A stretch of 64,000 nt of DNA. Origin: Watersipora subatra (taxonomy: Eukaryota > Bryozoa > Gymnolaemata > Cheilostomatida > Watersiporidae). Of this stretch, positions 27,001-33,755 are shown in pieces. Position 1 is the stretch's first letter; each line of letters begins with the position of its first letter. The notes below the pieces were generated by a model. The model was not told the origin of the DNA. It saw only the letters and a list, made by a program, of their open reading frames with translations, and ran no database searches. The translations under genes and the position numbers were made by a program. The stretch lies in the NCBI RefSeq assembly GCF_963576615.1, contig NC_088716.1, positions 63,600,728 to 63,664,727 of the forward strand, in the 5' to 3' direction.

Positions 27001-29730
27001 ATAAGTTTGGATGACTACGTAGTACAGATTTTCTAAAAATCTATATAAATATCACAACTTCGTGATATTGTTAGCTATGCCGTTTTGAAATGTAAACAAA
27101 ATTGTGCATTGGTTTTTTATTATTAGCATATAAATAATATTGGTTATTCTAATAATGTCAGTGCATTTTACTTCTACTATTGGCCAATATTGCATTTCTT
27201 TTTTTTGCAGGAGAGAGATATAAGCATATAATCTTTTCCTTTCATTATTGCTATTTGTTGTATATAATAACACCCAGTACATTACAGCTACCATTGCAGT
27301 TATCCTATTGCACCGCAGTGCCATTTGACTGCTAATATTGCATTTCTCAACCATCAGTACCCTTTCTTTTTTCCAATATCACTTTGGTCGCGGGCTGTAT
27401 GACAGTGGAATTTCTAGTTATATGTTTGTATATATTTTATATGTCTGTAAATATTTTATTATATGTGTTGTCCTTTTTATTATAGCCTTGTTACTCGTTA
27501 TGCTATCAATTGTCTTCGTTTATGTTGTCATATCAACGCACTAGCGGGCCTAATTATTGGCCATTTAAACATTGTTAGCCGGTGTCCCTACTCGGTCCCG
27601 TTAGCCGGAACGGGCAATTTTATTGTATATAAGGGAGCAACGCTCACTTACACTATGTTTCCATGGTGCGCAGTACTGCGAAGCAGCCCTCTCCGATGTC
27701 GAGGGGATTGTACGTTTCCATGCTGCGCAGTGATTTTCAGCAAATTAGCCAGAAAAGAGAAATTGTATAAGTCGAGTCGTTGGATGGATACATGGAATCG
27801 ATCATGCGTACCGAACGTCAGAAAAGGTCTTTTTATGCTTTTGTCATCATTATACTTTTATTTACAATACACATTCACAATGTTTTACAAACCTTAACAC
27901 AATTTTTACAAATAATATATTTTTAACAAATATTTATATAAGTAATAGATTATTGAAATGTTACTTTAGGGCTTGCCACCTATTTTTCGAAAAGTGTTGG
28001 TATTGATAACAAAGTCTAGGAAAGTAATCACTTCATCATCTTTGTAGGAGCAGACCATAATTAAATTTAAGTGAAAAATATCGGAAGAATAGCAAAAACA
28101 AAGATAAGCTGGATAACTTTTGCATTAGTCTCTGGCGCTCGAAGAATCTGTTTCCACGGCATGAGAGCTATGCGCAGCCACTGCGCAACTGCCGTTTCCT
28201 TGCTGCGAGTTTGCACTGGCTTCGCACTGACCAGTGCGCAGTGATTTCAGTGCGAAGACGCCGTTTCCATGATTCGGAGAGGGCGCAACTCCGAAGCACT
28301 GCGCATCATGGAAACATAGTGTTAGTAGACAGAGCAAATGGCCGTACGCTCCTCGGCTAGTGAATTTCCTTCGCTAATAAAACATTGAATGAAATCACAC
28401 GCAATTTATTTCTGTATGAAATAATCTAGATCGTGCCAAGCAAGGGCTGGCAAATTCCTTTACAGTAGTACTAGTAGTAGAACTAGTAGTAGTACTAGTA
28501 GTAGTCGTACAACTGGCTATTCACTTTTAATTAATTTAAATAAAAGTTCACTATCAGAAAGAGCACGAGGGAAAGTTTAATGACAGTCTCTTAGCCTCTC
28601 ATTAAACCTAGCCCTTTCGTTTCATAAACTTAGCACTGTCATTAAAGCGTAGGCTCATTTAATCAGAGGCTCCTAGCTTCTGATTGGCTGATGAGCGTCC
28701 GATTTGTTGGTGCAACCGGGCACTGCTGGGTTTCACCGACACCGACTTTCAGATCGGTACCGACACCGATCTCTCTATTCACACCTGCCGACACCGACTC
28801 ATCAAATTTATCTGTGCTCGACAAAATCGGCCAGTGTAAACGCACCATTAGTTAGTTTCATGGACTATCTTAGCCTGTTGTCCATACTTTTCGTGTATCC
28901 TAGTAATTTTGTCTCAACTCAAAACCTACACTAATTATAGGCGATGATGAGTCGTGGCGATCTTGTAATGAAATTTAGACAGAGTGACTGATTGGTCACC
29001 TTTAAATATATATGAGCTGTCAGTCACAGGCAGCGTCTCATATCAATGGGATCTTCCCAGATTTTACATCCTTCTTCATAGAAGTTTGCAAGAGTTGCGC
29101 TGATTTATTTGAAGGCATCGCGCCTGGTTTACCAGTGTATTAGTAAGAAGTTGAGTAAAATATTTCTATCCAGCTGGAACGACTATGCTGACCCTCTGCG
29201 CTGACCTTCTGTCAATTCAATGCGAAGCGGATGTTAGTCTCAGTTAAGCAATCACACAGAAAAGTTTTCATGGACGTTTTAATAAAACCATCTGTGATTT
29301 TGCTGTGCATTTAGTGTTTGTACAAATCGTACACAATGGGTTGCACTCCTCTTACCGCTTTTTTCTTCCTTTCAATAGCCGAGAATGCTCATTTTTATTT
29401 GAAGCATTTGACTCAAAGACTTCCATGCTGCCGTTATAAAACACAGCCATCAAATTCGTAGAGTCAGATATGTAAACGAAAACAAAATGGCCCTTGGGAG
29501 TCTATGGTGAGCAGCTTGGAATATATGTATAGCTCTGTTGCTTAATGTTTTAGGAAGGCGCTATTGAGGACAGGTCTGTGGAGAATGCACACGCCGCTGC
29601 CAATCTTAACCAAAGGCGCATGAACTCTGATCCCTTGGAGCTTATGCTGATGAACATGGGGCAGACAATTCGTCGATCAGATGAGAGTGATAATGATGAT
29701 TCGGGAGATATGCAGTGTCGGCCATTTTGA
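1..29730 (+). CDS. WDTC1: WD and tetratricopeptide repeats protein 1 (WDTC1/DCAF9), ten exons, 5' partial
   Basis: Known role of the family: substrate receptor of the CUL4-DDB1 ubiquitin ligase, also linked to fat storage (fly adipose) and chromatin. Seen here: coding segments 1-30, 1755-1866, 3331-3518, 4157-4434, 15441-15617, 15851-16163, 19575-19816, 24444-24609, 25020-25209 and 29554-29730 join in one frame for 623 residues plus a TGA stop. Order is N-terminal WD40 blades (exons 1-5), a TPR block (exons 6-7), a conserved linker with CGHCNTTTDIKEANFIG (exon 8), two more WD40 blades (exons 8-9, SDDGSFFIWD and GIDTVVRLW) and a tail containing NQRRMNSDPLELMLMNMG and ending CRPF. DWD-type motifs are QFDLR (exon 3/4 junction) and LYDRR (exon 4). 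The animal family is about 670 residues, so about 50 N-terminal residues lie to the left. No frameshift or stop is seen, so the gene looks intact. Introns total ~27.9 kb and are full of repeats. Confidence 0.94.
457..1214. repeat. Minisatellite, 26-bp unit, ~29 copies (WDTC1 intron 1)
   Basis: Unit contains TTGATAGTTGATCAAGGG. Variants GATAAC/GATATTTT and GGGG/GGGC alternate along the array. TGATCA makes each unit partly palindromic. Confidence 0.97.
1401..1739. repeat. Tandem array, alternating 61/62-bp units, ending at a splice acceptor
   Basis: Six units, each with TATCACTAGGTGTATCTC and ending GACTGTAGCT. Alternation of 61- and 62-bp units gives a ~123-bp higher-order dimer. The last partial unit runs into the acceptor of WDTC1 exon B at 1754. 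Confidence 0.95.
1755..1866 (+). CDS. WDTC1: WDTC1 exon B (WD40 blade)
   Basis: Begins after TTGTAG and completes the split codon AG|A. It encodes RLLASGSDDCSIILW and ends ...NLFSVK in phase 0 at AAG|GTTGGT, a non-consensus +3 base. The acceptor lies at the very end of the 61/62-bp tandem array of intron 1, so its upstream context belongs to the array. Confidence 0.9.
2322..2985. repeat. Minisatellite, 46-bp unit, ~14 copies (WDTC1 intron 2)
   Basis: Units contain AAGGCTGGGTTATGGTGTGT. CAGAAG/CATGAG and GTAGATATA/GTTGATACA variants alternate to give a 92-bp higher-order repeat in the middle, with diverged units at both ends. Confidence 0.96.
3331..3518 (+). CDS. WDTC1: WDTC1 exon C (WD40 blades)
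   Basis: Acceptor TTGATTTTCAG. Reads FMPRSGNRLVAVSSGDSKI and ends EDGTV plus AT in phase 2. The donor is CAT|GTAGGT. Reading straight through gives an immediate in-frame TAG, which fixes this donor. The last ~24 bases and the donor are the first unit of a 35-bp tandem array. Confidence 0.9.
3495..3985. repeat. WDTC1: Minisatellite, 35-bp unit, ~14 copies, derived from the exon C donor
   Basis: Each unit contains ACTAGTGAGGATGGCACAGT followed by CATGTAGGT, that is the last coding bases of exon C plus its 5' splice site. The first unit is the real exon end; the rest fill most of intron 3. Confidence 0.97.
4157..4434 (+). CDS. WDTC1: WDTC1 exon D (WD40 blades, DWD motifs)
   Basis: Acceptor AACTTGCAG completes the split Met codon, then QFDLR. 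Contains EAKCLAICP and AVGCSDPYVRLYDRRML, matching the family's conserved blade. Ends VRYFVPG in phase 1 at CCAG|GTGAGC. Confidence 0.93.
4769..5641 (+). mobile_element. 873-bp TTAA-flanked MITE, copy 1 (WDTC1 intron 4)
   Basis: Long terminal inverted repeats of roughly 130 bp start AGGTTGACTTGCAACAAAAT at the left and are mirrored at the right. TTAA flanks both ends (4765-4768, 5642-5645), as in piggyBac-type insertion. There is no transposase ORF, so it is non-autonomous. A second copy of exactly the same length lies at 41903-42775, inverted. Confidence 0.87.
5746..5976. repeat. Minisatellite, 33-bp unit, 7 copies (WDTC1 intron 4)
   Basis: Unit includes GCAGCATCAACTCGATCCGT. 33 bp is a multiple of three, so frames stay open on both strands. 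No gene is implied. Confidence 0.95.
6190..6320 (-). mobile_element. tRNA-derived SINE fragment
   Basis: On the minus strand a tRNA-like head with GTAGCGGTTAGCGCGCTCG is followed by a short body shared with 12040-12215 and 62385-62530. The adjoining plus-strand TATATA tract fits the 3' end of the element. Confidence 0.5.
6440..6669 (+). repeat. Dispersed repeat with paired ACCTGGGCAA tails
   Basis: 6455-6560 matches the minus strand of 45400-45540. Tail TTATTACCTGGGCAATG, a short AT tract and then the inverted tail CGTTGCCCAGGTAATAAAAA form a hairpin-prone unit. The second repeat family starting here resumes at 8473 after the inserted 1.8-kb element. Confidence 0.6.
6670..8472 (+). mobile_element. 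1.8-kb TA-flanked TIR transposon
   Basis: Ends CCCTACAGGATGAATTTATT and its mirror TTCATCCTGTAGGG, flanked by TA (6668-6669, 8473-8474). The host repeat has an uninterrupted paralogous site (ACATATAACA on the minus strand near 62720), which confirms the ends. It carries the ORF described at 6941-7459. The TIR family resembles that of the 778-bp element at 23575, suggesting a Tc1/mariner-like TA target. Confidence 0.83.
6941..7459 (+). CDS. Unrecognised ORF inside the 1.8-kb TIR element
   Basis: Open for up to 172 codons. The better start is the ATG at about 7108 (MIARVVDVILRRSPIIQGG) after a TGTTTTAG acceptor-like site at about 7070. The C-terminal half is polar (EESSDDNF, TQDSDSDRA). AATAAA follows at about 7570 and 7598. 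No transposase motif is visible. It may be the remnant of an element protein or a captured fragment; function unknown. Confidence 0.4.
   Translation: MISQQIVVSNEFFTSTKLVEFYFGSSVKRNTNFFHPYCFIICFSVRERFFIIHRRTMIARVVDVILRRSPIIQGGLEIEVEVTAATYEKNISVFKKEQKRLYEHKSLANRQNFAIVSHEESSDDNFLTSHVVARESPSTPTQDSDSDRAAITKITSQKAPLHASIHISRVPV
8473..9075 (+). repeat. Dispersed repeat, right part (paralogue of 12580-13300 inverted and 62570-62785 inverted)
   Basis: Contains CTTCATATCATGAGAAAAG, GAAATAAATTAGGAGA and TTAAATGTAAATGTAAAAT, which reappear reverse-complemented at 12580-13120. No coding potential is seen. Confidence 0.7.
9432..10518. repeat. Minisatellite, 23-bp unit, ~47 copies (WDTC1 intron 4)
   Basis: Unit contains GTGATATACAGTATATGGTA, with GTACAAGT/GTACGAGT and ATATGG/ATACGG variants forming blocks. 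No unit contains a minus-strand stop, so all minus frames read through for hundreds of codons; these are not genes. Confidence 0.98.
10648..10906. repeat. AT-rich array, ~54-bp unit
   Basis: Repeats of TATATCTATATACATAAATA separated by (TA)n. It directly abuts the 1.1-kb dispersed repeat. Confidence 0.92.
10912..11998 (+). mobile_element. 1.1-kb dispersed non-coding element, copy 1
   Basis: Starts CCCACGACCAAACGA and ends near ACTTTGGTCAGGGG plus shared flank CTGTATGACAGTGGAATTTC. The copy at 26256-27418 is similar throughout. The ends look like short imperfect inverted repeats (CCC[AG]CGACCAAA). No ORF; probably a non-autonomous DNA element. Confidence 0.7.
12040..12215 (-). mobile_element. 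tRNA-derived SINE fragment
   Basis: Minus strand: tRNA-like TTGTGGTTAGATGTGCG, then a B-box-like GAGTTCAAATC, then the body shared with 62385-62530. The TA-rich tract at 12000 lies at its 3' side. Confidence 0.55.
12580..13310 (-). repeat. Dispersed repeat, inverted paralogue of 8473-9075
   Basis: Reads in minus orientation from the CCCGGGTAATA tail (about 13290) through CATATCATGAAAGAAGCGTG to GCACATACTGTGGAGAGTTC. It matches 8473-9075 and 62570-62785. Confidence 0.7.
13372..13594. repeat. Minisatellite, 22-bp unit, left half
   Basis: About ten units of GATACATCTGTACAAGTA type. The array continues at 15233 after the 13595-15232 insertion. Confidence 0.95.
13800..15089 (-). mobile_element. 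pogo/Tigger-like relic nested in the hAT-like element
   Basis: TA-flanked (13798-13799, 15090-15091) with TIR CAGTCATACTTCAACTTACG / CAGTAATACTTCAACTTACG. The ends are full of CTCGTATGTT-type subrepeats. The minus strand retains transposase-like fragments (see 14510-14800). 1290 bp. Confidence 0.85.
14510..14800 (-). pseudogene. Broken pogo/Tigger transposase fragments
   Basis: Minus-strand reading gives KRETIEKYAK, like the CENP-B/Tigger N-terminal helix-turn-helix. Further along, in another frame, comes MERLLRHWIKDKQLAGES, like the second CENP-B-type DNA-binding domain. Stops and shifts separate them; the catalytic DDE part is not identifiable. Confidence 0.6.
15233..15354. repeat. Minisatellite, 22-bp unit, right half
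   Basis: Continuation of the 13372-13594 array after the inserted element, ~5.5 units, ending about 85 bp before exon E. Confidence 0.95.
15441..15617 (+). CDS. WDTC1: WDTC1 exon E (WD40 blade)
   Basis: Acceptor ATCATTTCAG after the 11-kb intron 4. Encodes GHVPDRVADYSRRFRM then TATYVTFSPDGRDLLVNLGG and QIYLYDV, highly conserved in the family. Ends in phase 1 at AATG|GTAGTA. Confidence 0.93.
15851..16163 (+). CDS. WDTC1: WDTC1 exon F (linker and first TPR)
   Basis: Acceptor TCTCTTGTAG. A variable linker is followed by LPKRIEKIKRQANQQYEA and the first TPR helices, ending SNRAAALLKRNW split in phase 2 at CTG|GTGAGTC. Intron 5 (233 bp) is the only one in the window without a tandem array. Confidence 0.92.
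16235..16440. repeat. Tandem array of ~20-bp units in a ~90-bp higher-order repeat (WDTC1 intron 6)
   Basis: Units such as GCATTGCACTGTGTACTGAA alternate with GCCAAACGCATTGCACTTTG. The block of about 90 bp occurs twice. Confidence 0.92.
16712..16938. repeat. Minisatellite, 46-bp unit, 5 copies
   Basis: Units contain GTAATAGGTGTTATTCATCC and AAGGCTTCATAGTTGAT. TTGATAGTAATAGGTG recurs at 22410 at the edge of another array. Confidence 0.95.
16998..17628. repeat. Minisatellite, 18-bp unit CAGTCTCTATAGTATCTA, ~35 copies
   Basis: Nearly uniform 18-mers with a repeated internal block (CCACAG and CTATAGTTTTTATAG variants). An 18-bp unit gives open frames in phase; no gene is implied. Confidence 0.97.
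17629..17948. repeat. Minisatellite, 18-bp unit CAGTTCCTATGGTATGTA, ~18 copies
   Basis: Adjoins the previous array without a gap and in the same 18-bp register, with a different consensus. Confidence 0.97.
18100..19320. other. Rest of WDTC1 intron 6, transposon debris
   Basis: Contains AGCTGTCAACTCTCCCGGAC, a GC-rich AGCGGGCCACATGTGGCCCA palindrome and the CCCCACCGAGAGGGTGCTCG block typical of old DNA-transposon ends. No clear matched ends or ORF. Confidence 0.4.
19575..19816 (+). CDS. WDTC1: WDTC1 exon G (TPR repeats)
   Basis: Acceptor TTCTGTGCAG. Reads DGDTYAAANDCMRSIQLN then HKAYYRLCTSLITLGREREA, two further TPR units, with a charged end. Phase 1 donor CCG|GTGGGT. Confidence 0.92.
20000..20125. 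repeat. Short tandem array GTGGCAGTCAAATATAG
   Basis: About four 17-18-bp units after AAAACCTCTAATTGAATGCC, which looks like the start of an old TIR element. No matching right end was found in the following 1.5 kb (20130-21660), which shows nothing else recognisable. Confidence 0.6.
21664..22408. repeat. Minisatellite, 19-bp unit, ~39 copies (WDTC1 intron 7)
   Basis: Unit GGACTCATCGGGCAAATAC, almost invariant in the middle with variants at the edges. All three plus frames are open because 19 is not a multiple of 3 and no stop occurs in the unit. Higher GC than its surroundings. Confidence 0.98.
22627..22960. repeat. 19-bp array born inside a SINE/dispersed-repeat body
   Basis: Units GTTACTTAAGTTCAGATAA end in TTCATTAGGTAATTATTCTG then GCAACGCCGGGT. 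A single-copy version of this stretch stands at 6490-6560 and on the minus strand at 45420-45480. Confidence 0.85.
23483..23574. repeat. 37-bp tandem repeat interrupted by a MITE
   Basis: Two and a half units with CACATACAGCTAGCATATGC. The third is split after GCTAGCATA by the 778-bp element and resumes TATGCCATT at 24353. Confidence 0.9.
23575..24352 (+). mobile_element. 778-bp TA-flanked MITE (WDTC1 intron 7)
   Basis: TIR CCCTAGGACATTTATGT at the left, mirrored GTGTCCTAGGG at the right; TA duplication 23573-23574 and 24353-24354. Neighbouring units of the 37-bp repeat give the unoccupied site, so the ends are exact. Related in TIR style (CCCTA...GGA) to 6670-8472. Confidence 0.87.
24444..24609 (+). 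CDS. WDTC1: WDTC1 exon H (acidic linker, CGHCNTTTDIKEANF motif)
   Basis: Acceptor ATTACCAG. Acidic segment DVTDTDDEESADSQRSY is followed by the near-invariant CGHCNTTTDIKEANFIG that starts the C-terminal WD40 set. Phase 2 donor GA|GTGAGT. Confidence 0.93.
24812..25036. repeat. WDTC1: Minisatellite, 45-bp unit, 5 copies, spanning the exon I acceptor
   Basis: Each unit carries ACTTCTATTTTTGCAG then CAATGGGCAATACAT, that is polypyrimidine tract, AG and start of exon I. The last unit is the true exon start (ACATTGTCGCC). The upstream four read ATCGTCTTATAG, an in-frame stop. Confidence 0.97.
25020..25209 (+). CDS. WDTC1: WDTC1 exon I (C-terminal WD40 blades)
   Basis: Acceptor TTTTTGCAG|C. Reads NGQYIVAGSDDGSFFIWDRK, then the family's conserved blade ending GIDTVVRLWSPLP. 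The donor is CCG|GTTTGT in phase 0. The acceptor and first ~20 exonic bases are repeated upstream as a 45-bp array. Only this last copy continues into the coding frame. Confidence 0.92.
25259..25833. repeat. Minisatellite, 56-bp unit, ~10 copies (WDTC1 intron 9)
   Basis: Units contain TCTTTACTACAGACATGTAT and CTATTACAGAGTTCATCAG. It begins 50 bp after the exon I donor. Each unit holds two CAG acceptor-like sites. Confidence 0.96.
26256..27418 (+). mobile_element. 1.1-kb dispersed non-coding element, copy 2
   Basis: Same ends and body as 10912-11998 (CCCACGACCAAACGA ... ACTTTGGTCGCGGG). Slightly longer (1163 bp), with an internal partial duplication of GAGATTATTACAATAATTAA near 26850. It interrupts the 3-kb TTA element. 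Confidence 0.72.
27651..28321 (+). mobile_element. 671-bp TTA-flanked TIR element nested in the 3-kb element
   Basis: TIR CACTATGTTTCCATGGTGCG at the left, mirrored CATCATGGAAACATAGTG at the right; TTA at 27648-27650 and 28322-28324. Subterminal CTGCGCAGTG and GCGCAACT repeats. A Trp-containing fragment near 27780 (SRWMDTW) may be a transposase remnant, but this is weak. Confidence 0.8.
29554..29730 (+). CDS. WDTC1: WDTC1 terminal exon J
   Basis: Acceptor TTAATGTTTTAG, 59 codons including the stop. Contains NQRRMNSDPLELMLMNMG and an acidic tail SDESDNDDSGDMQCRPF, then TGA at 29728-29730, matching the expected C-terminal length and sequence of the family. Confidence 0.93.
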   Translation, partial: EGAIEDRSVENAHAAANLNQRRMNSDPLELMLMNMGQTIRRSDESDNDDSGDMQCRPF

Positions 29731-30495
29731 GCTGGATGAACGGAACATTTAGTACTAGCTTCTCACTATCTGATGCTTTGATAGTTTTTTTGTCTCGACA
29801 AATATCATTAACAGCTCTGGATTTGCTCTCATTTATGGCCTTGCCAAGTCCGCGTGTATTTATTACTGTATATATTTTATACACTATATATGTGTGTGTC
29901 TACAGATACTACAGATAGTCTGCTTGATAGACACGCACGCAATGCTTATCACTCTATTTTCTCCTAATTGAGTTGTGAAGCTCTGCTTACTTTCTTTGCT
30001 AATATATTGCTTGACTCTAATTTCATATTTAAATAGCTTTATGGCAGCTCTAAACCCTTATTGCTGCTGTCTACGCATACACCAAAGTATTATGACTAGT
30101 TTACGGTCCTGAAGGTGTATGCTTGTGACTTTAGCGGTGCTTTTAATGTTTCATTCAAATGTATTTCCTGAATGAATAGAACAGAAAACAGCGATATTCT
30201 GTGATATATGTGTCAACTCAAGTATGTAATTCAACATGGATTTATCTTCCTAACATGGAATCCTAATGAACAATAAGTTGGAAATGCGTTGGTGAAAACT
30301 TACAACAGAGAAAGCTGAAAAGTGATCTATGACTACAGCGGATAATAGCAAGCACAGAGGAAACCTGCAGGTACTGCAGATAATGTTTCGCAAGTGTTAC
30401 ACTCATTATTATGCACAGAACCCAGAGAACAGATTTCTTGCAAATATCAGAATGCTAGTAGCCTCTGCGCTTCCAGAAAATGGATGTCAGGTATT

Positions 30496-30854
30496 AATAA
30501 ACTGGCTAGACATCCTTTTGCGCGAGGTGTTGGAATCATATTCTAAAAGTTGGCTGTCTTAATTGGTTAATTGTCTTTGTCTTAATTGGTTATTCAACAA
30601 GGGCTGATAAACCTAAATGGAGAGTGATGATTTGTTCACTCAAATATCACAAACAACTCAGGCTAAATGTTTAATAGTGTAATTAGCTTGGCCTGATCTG
30701 TTGGATCGTTTATAGAAATCTTTGGTTAAGAAGTAATAGCTAAAGATGAACTTTTAATATTAGTTATGATGAGTGCTTTGCACCCAATTTTAAATTTTTA
30801 TAGTTTGTATAGATGCTATTTTATATCTCATGTTTTTTTCAGTTTACCAATAAA
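30496..30854 (+). terminator. Candidate polyadenylation signals after WDTC1
   Basis: AATAAA occurs at 30496-30501 and 30849-30854, the first clear plus-strand hexamers downstream of the WDTC1 stop. Which one is used cannot be told from sequence. Confidence 0.35.
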
Positions 30855-31590
30855 CATTTTTGCATAATAGATTAGCCTGAGCCAAACTTTAAACTTTCAG
30901 TTTGTAGCCTGTTTAGCAAAATACATGCATCAAATGTAGCATGACCGCATTGTACATCCCTATTCGCCATTGTAGGGGTAAAATGTTGGACCGCATGTCT
31001 TAAATGTGTCATTCTTCAAATAGCAAATGAAAGGTGGCAATATAAATTTAATTTCATATTAATCAAAGATGAAAAATAATTGTTGCTTGTAAAACTCTCT
31101 GACCATGTTTTTGCCTAAAAGAAGACCGAATTAAAAAATTTTAGTTTATTCTCTTCTTACCAATAATAAGTCTAGACATTATAATCCCATTTTAATATAT
31201 TCTACTATAATATAAACATTTATCAAATCAGTTATGAGTTGATTTCGATCTGTCGATCGCCTTGTCTCAGGAAAAGGAATCCAAATAAGTTGAGTCTGAT
31301 CTTGCGAGTTGAGGAAAGATTTGTATTTGAATCCTGCAGATGCTTTGTGTAAAATAATTGATTATAGAATTGCGTAAAGTTGGTAGTGAGGAAACAGTTA
31401 AAATGGATTTAAGATGTGTTCGATAAACCTGCTGGTCAAGAAAGTAGAGACAGAACTTCGTTCAAATATATTTCTAATCTGCCAAAGTACACGGGCATAT
31501 ATGAAAAAGAAGACTTAGGCTCACCGGGTATTATACTTTTGCTGCACTCTGTGTTTAAACTTATGTACCTAACTATACAATGTTCAACAG

Positions 31591-31715
31591 ATAAAAAGAA
31601 AGAAAGTAGACAAACTGACTCTGCGTTGGGTACTAAGGCTAAGGCTGTCATGGCTCCTCCCATTCAGTCCTATTATGAAGCTCAGCGATATGTTTCTGTT
31701 ATGCGCAGCAATATT
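31591..31715 (+). CDS. Possible exon of an unknown plus-strand gene
   Basis: Acceptor-like TATACAATGTTCAACAG and strong donor AATATT|GTAAGT bound an open stretch containing MAPPIQSYYEAQRYVSVMRS. An ATG lies inside in a fair context, so it could be a first coding exon. The continuation is uncertain (a 22-base phase-compatible piece ends at a GTAAGG near 31940). No family recognised. Confidence 0.3.
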
Positions 31716-32714
31716 GTAAGTTTTTGAACCCAAAAGTGACCCGGGCTGAACAATAGTAATAATTCTAGATGCTAAGACATTATTACAATAATTTTAAAGT
31801 TTGTATGTAAACAATGAGCCAAGGTAAATCGGCTTCACAAACTTTTGACTGGTAATATGGGCTCACCGTAGTCGTTTACAAAAGGATGACACACATTTTC
31901 TCACAACTGTAAAAGGCATATGAACACTTGTTTGCTGGTAAGGTTGGTGTAAAACTATGGTATAAAAGAGTTGAGGGTTATGAGGGAGGTCATAGTAGAT
32001 ATGTCAGGAACAGTCCTGTAGTAGCTTCCTTCTTTAGTTGCTTTTTTCAATTGAAAAGACCAGCCACATCCATTGAGCATGCCAAAGGAAGCTGTCGCAG
32101 TGTTCGCAGTTGTTCGACAGCATGTTATACTGTATGTTCGTTTGTAGCTAGCAGATGTGAATATGATGGCTCTCTCTAATGCCTGTGATTGATTGATATA
32201 GTCACTCCTGTCATCTACTGCATGTATTCCTAAGACACAAGTCATGATGAGTTTCAACCGGCGACTCCGGAGTGTCTGTGAAACAATACACTGAAGGCGC
32301 ATTTAAGCAGATAGAGAAATCATCTTTGTACGAAGAAAAGAATTATGGTGCAATTGGTTTGAAAGACTTTGGAAACAAACATCTTGTGAACGTCTTTTTG
32401 TTGTAAACCTTCATTTCTATACAAATAGTTTGCTTATAAATCGAGTGCTGTAAAAAGGACAAAAACATAGGCCTTCGCTAATTTGTACAAAATTCTACAT
32501 CTCTGTTTTTATTTAAACACAAAAACAACATTTGCAAAATCAAAAAATCAGTTAACGATAATACTAATGTAACAAAGCAAGATGTAATAAATATTTGTCA
32601 ATCATAAAACTAAAGTATTTTGTGTTTGTGTTGTGTTGTATTTGTGTTGAAAAAATAACTTGCTATGAGTTATTCGACGTTTATTTCATCCACTAGAAAA
32701 CTTTGGTTGTTGTT

Positions 32715-33551
32715 TTTGTGATAAGGATTGTTATTGTTATTATTATCATGAGTACTACCCTTGCTATTCCTATTATTCTCAGCACCACCTTATTACTATT
32801 GTTATTATTATTATTATCATGAGTACTACCCTTGCTATTCCTATTATTCTCAGTACCACCTTATTACTATTGTTATTATTATTATCATGAGTACTACCCT
32901 TGCTATTCCTATTATTCTCAGCACCACCTCATTACTATTGTTATTATCATGAGTACTACTCTTGCTATTCCTAATATTCTCAGCACCACCTTATTACTAT
33001 TGTTGTTATTCTTATCATGAGTACTACCTTTGCCATCCCTTTTATTCTCAGCACCACCACTACTACTACTACTATTTCTACTACTGTTACTACTACTATT
33101 ACTACTGCTATTACTACTACTACTACTATTACTACTACTATTACTATTATGACTACTATTATAACTACTACTGCTACTACTACTACCTTTACTACTATTA
33201 TTACTACCACTATTACTACTACTGCTGCTACTACTACTACTACTAGTGCTGCTACTACTACTATTGTTATTACTACTACTGCTACTACTTCTTCTACTAC
33301 TACCATTACTTCCACTACTACTACTATTACTAGTACTACTATTACTACTACTACTGCTACTATTACTGCTACTGCTACTATAACTACTACTGCTATACTA
33401 CTATTATTACTACTACTGTTACTACTACTATTACTACTACTACTATTACTACTACTACTATTACTACTACTCTTACTACTCTTTCTATTATCACTGTTAC
33501 TTCTGTTAATTCTACTACCTCCACTGCTACAACTAACATTACTGTTACTCC
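32715..33551. repeat. (ACT/ATT)n trinucleotide array with ~65-71-bp units at its left
   Basis: The left part repeats TCATGAGTACTACCCTTGCT five times; the right part is pure TAC/ATT/TGC trinucleotides. The remainder of the array after the copia insertion is visible at 41855-41890. Confidence 0.95.
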
Positions 33552-33755
33552 TGTTATCCTTGTCTATTTAAAAGCTAAACAGCAACTGATTTACTACATA
33601 AGTGAGACAGGAGAGTAAAAGGATTATCACATAAGAATTACATAACAGATGAGTAAGTCAATATGAACAAAGAGTCTGACAACAGCTATATACAAATACA
33701 AGATGATAACTGTGGTAAATGTCAACATAGTACATATTCTAGTACATATTCAACA
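33552..33755 (-). repeat. Copia 3' LTR (204 bp)
   Basis: Partner of 41650-41849. The polypurine tract TGTGGGAG precedes it on the minus strand. Confidence 0.92.

Larger units (their letters stand above)
25873..28847 (+). mobile_element. 3-kb TTA-flanked (PIF/Harbinger-like) composite element
   Basis: TIR TGGTGCATTTACACTGGCC at the left, mirrored GGCCAGTGTAAACGCACCA at the right, with TTA duplicated at 25870-25872 and 28848-28850. Subterminal ACACCGACTC motifs occur at both ends. A reading from about 26177 (MESSDDDEILLMAGSAAAA) is broken at 26256 by the 1.1-kb repeat. It also contains the 671-bp element. Confidence 0.8.

Noticed and set aside
30329..30562. 77-codon plus-strand frame (LQVLQIMFRKCYTHYY)
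   Set aside because: Unbiased composition but no splice or homology support, and it lies in the likely 3' UTR/flank of WDTC1.
32832..33571. Thr/Leu/Tyr-rich frames
   Set aside because: Trinucleotide microsatellite read in different frames.
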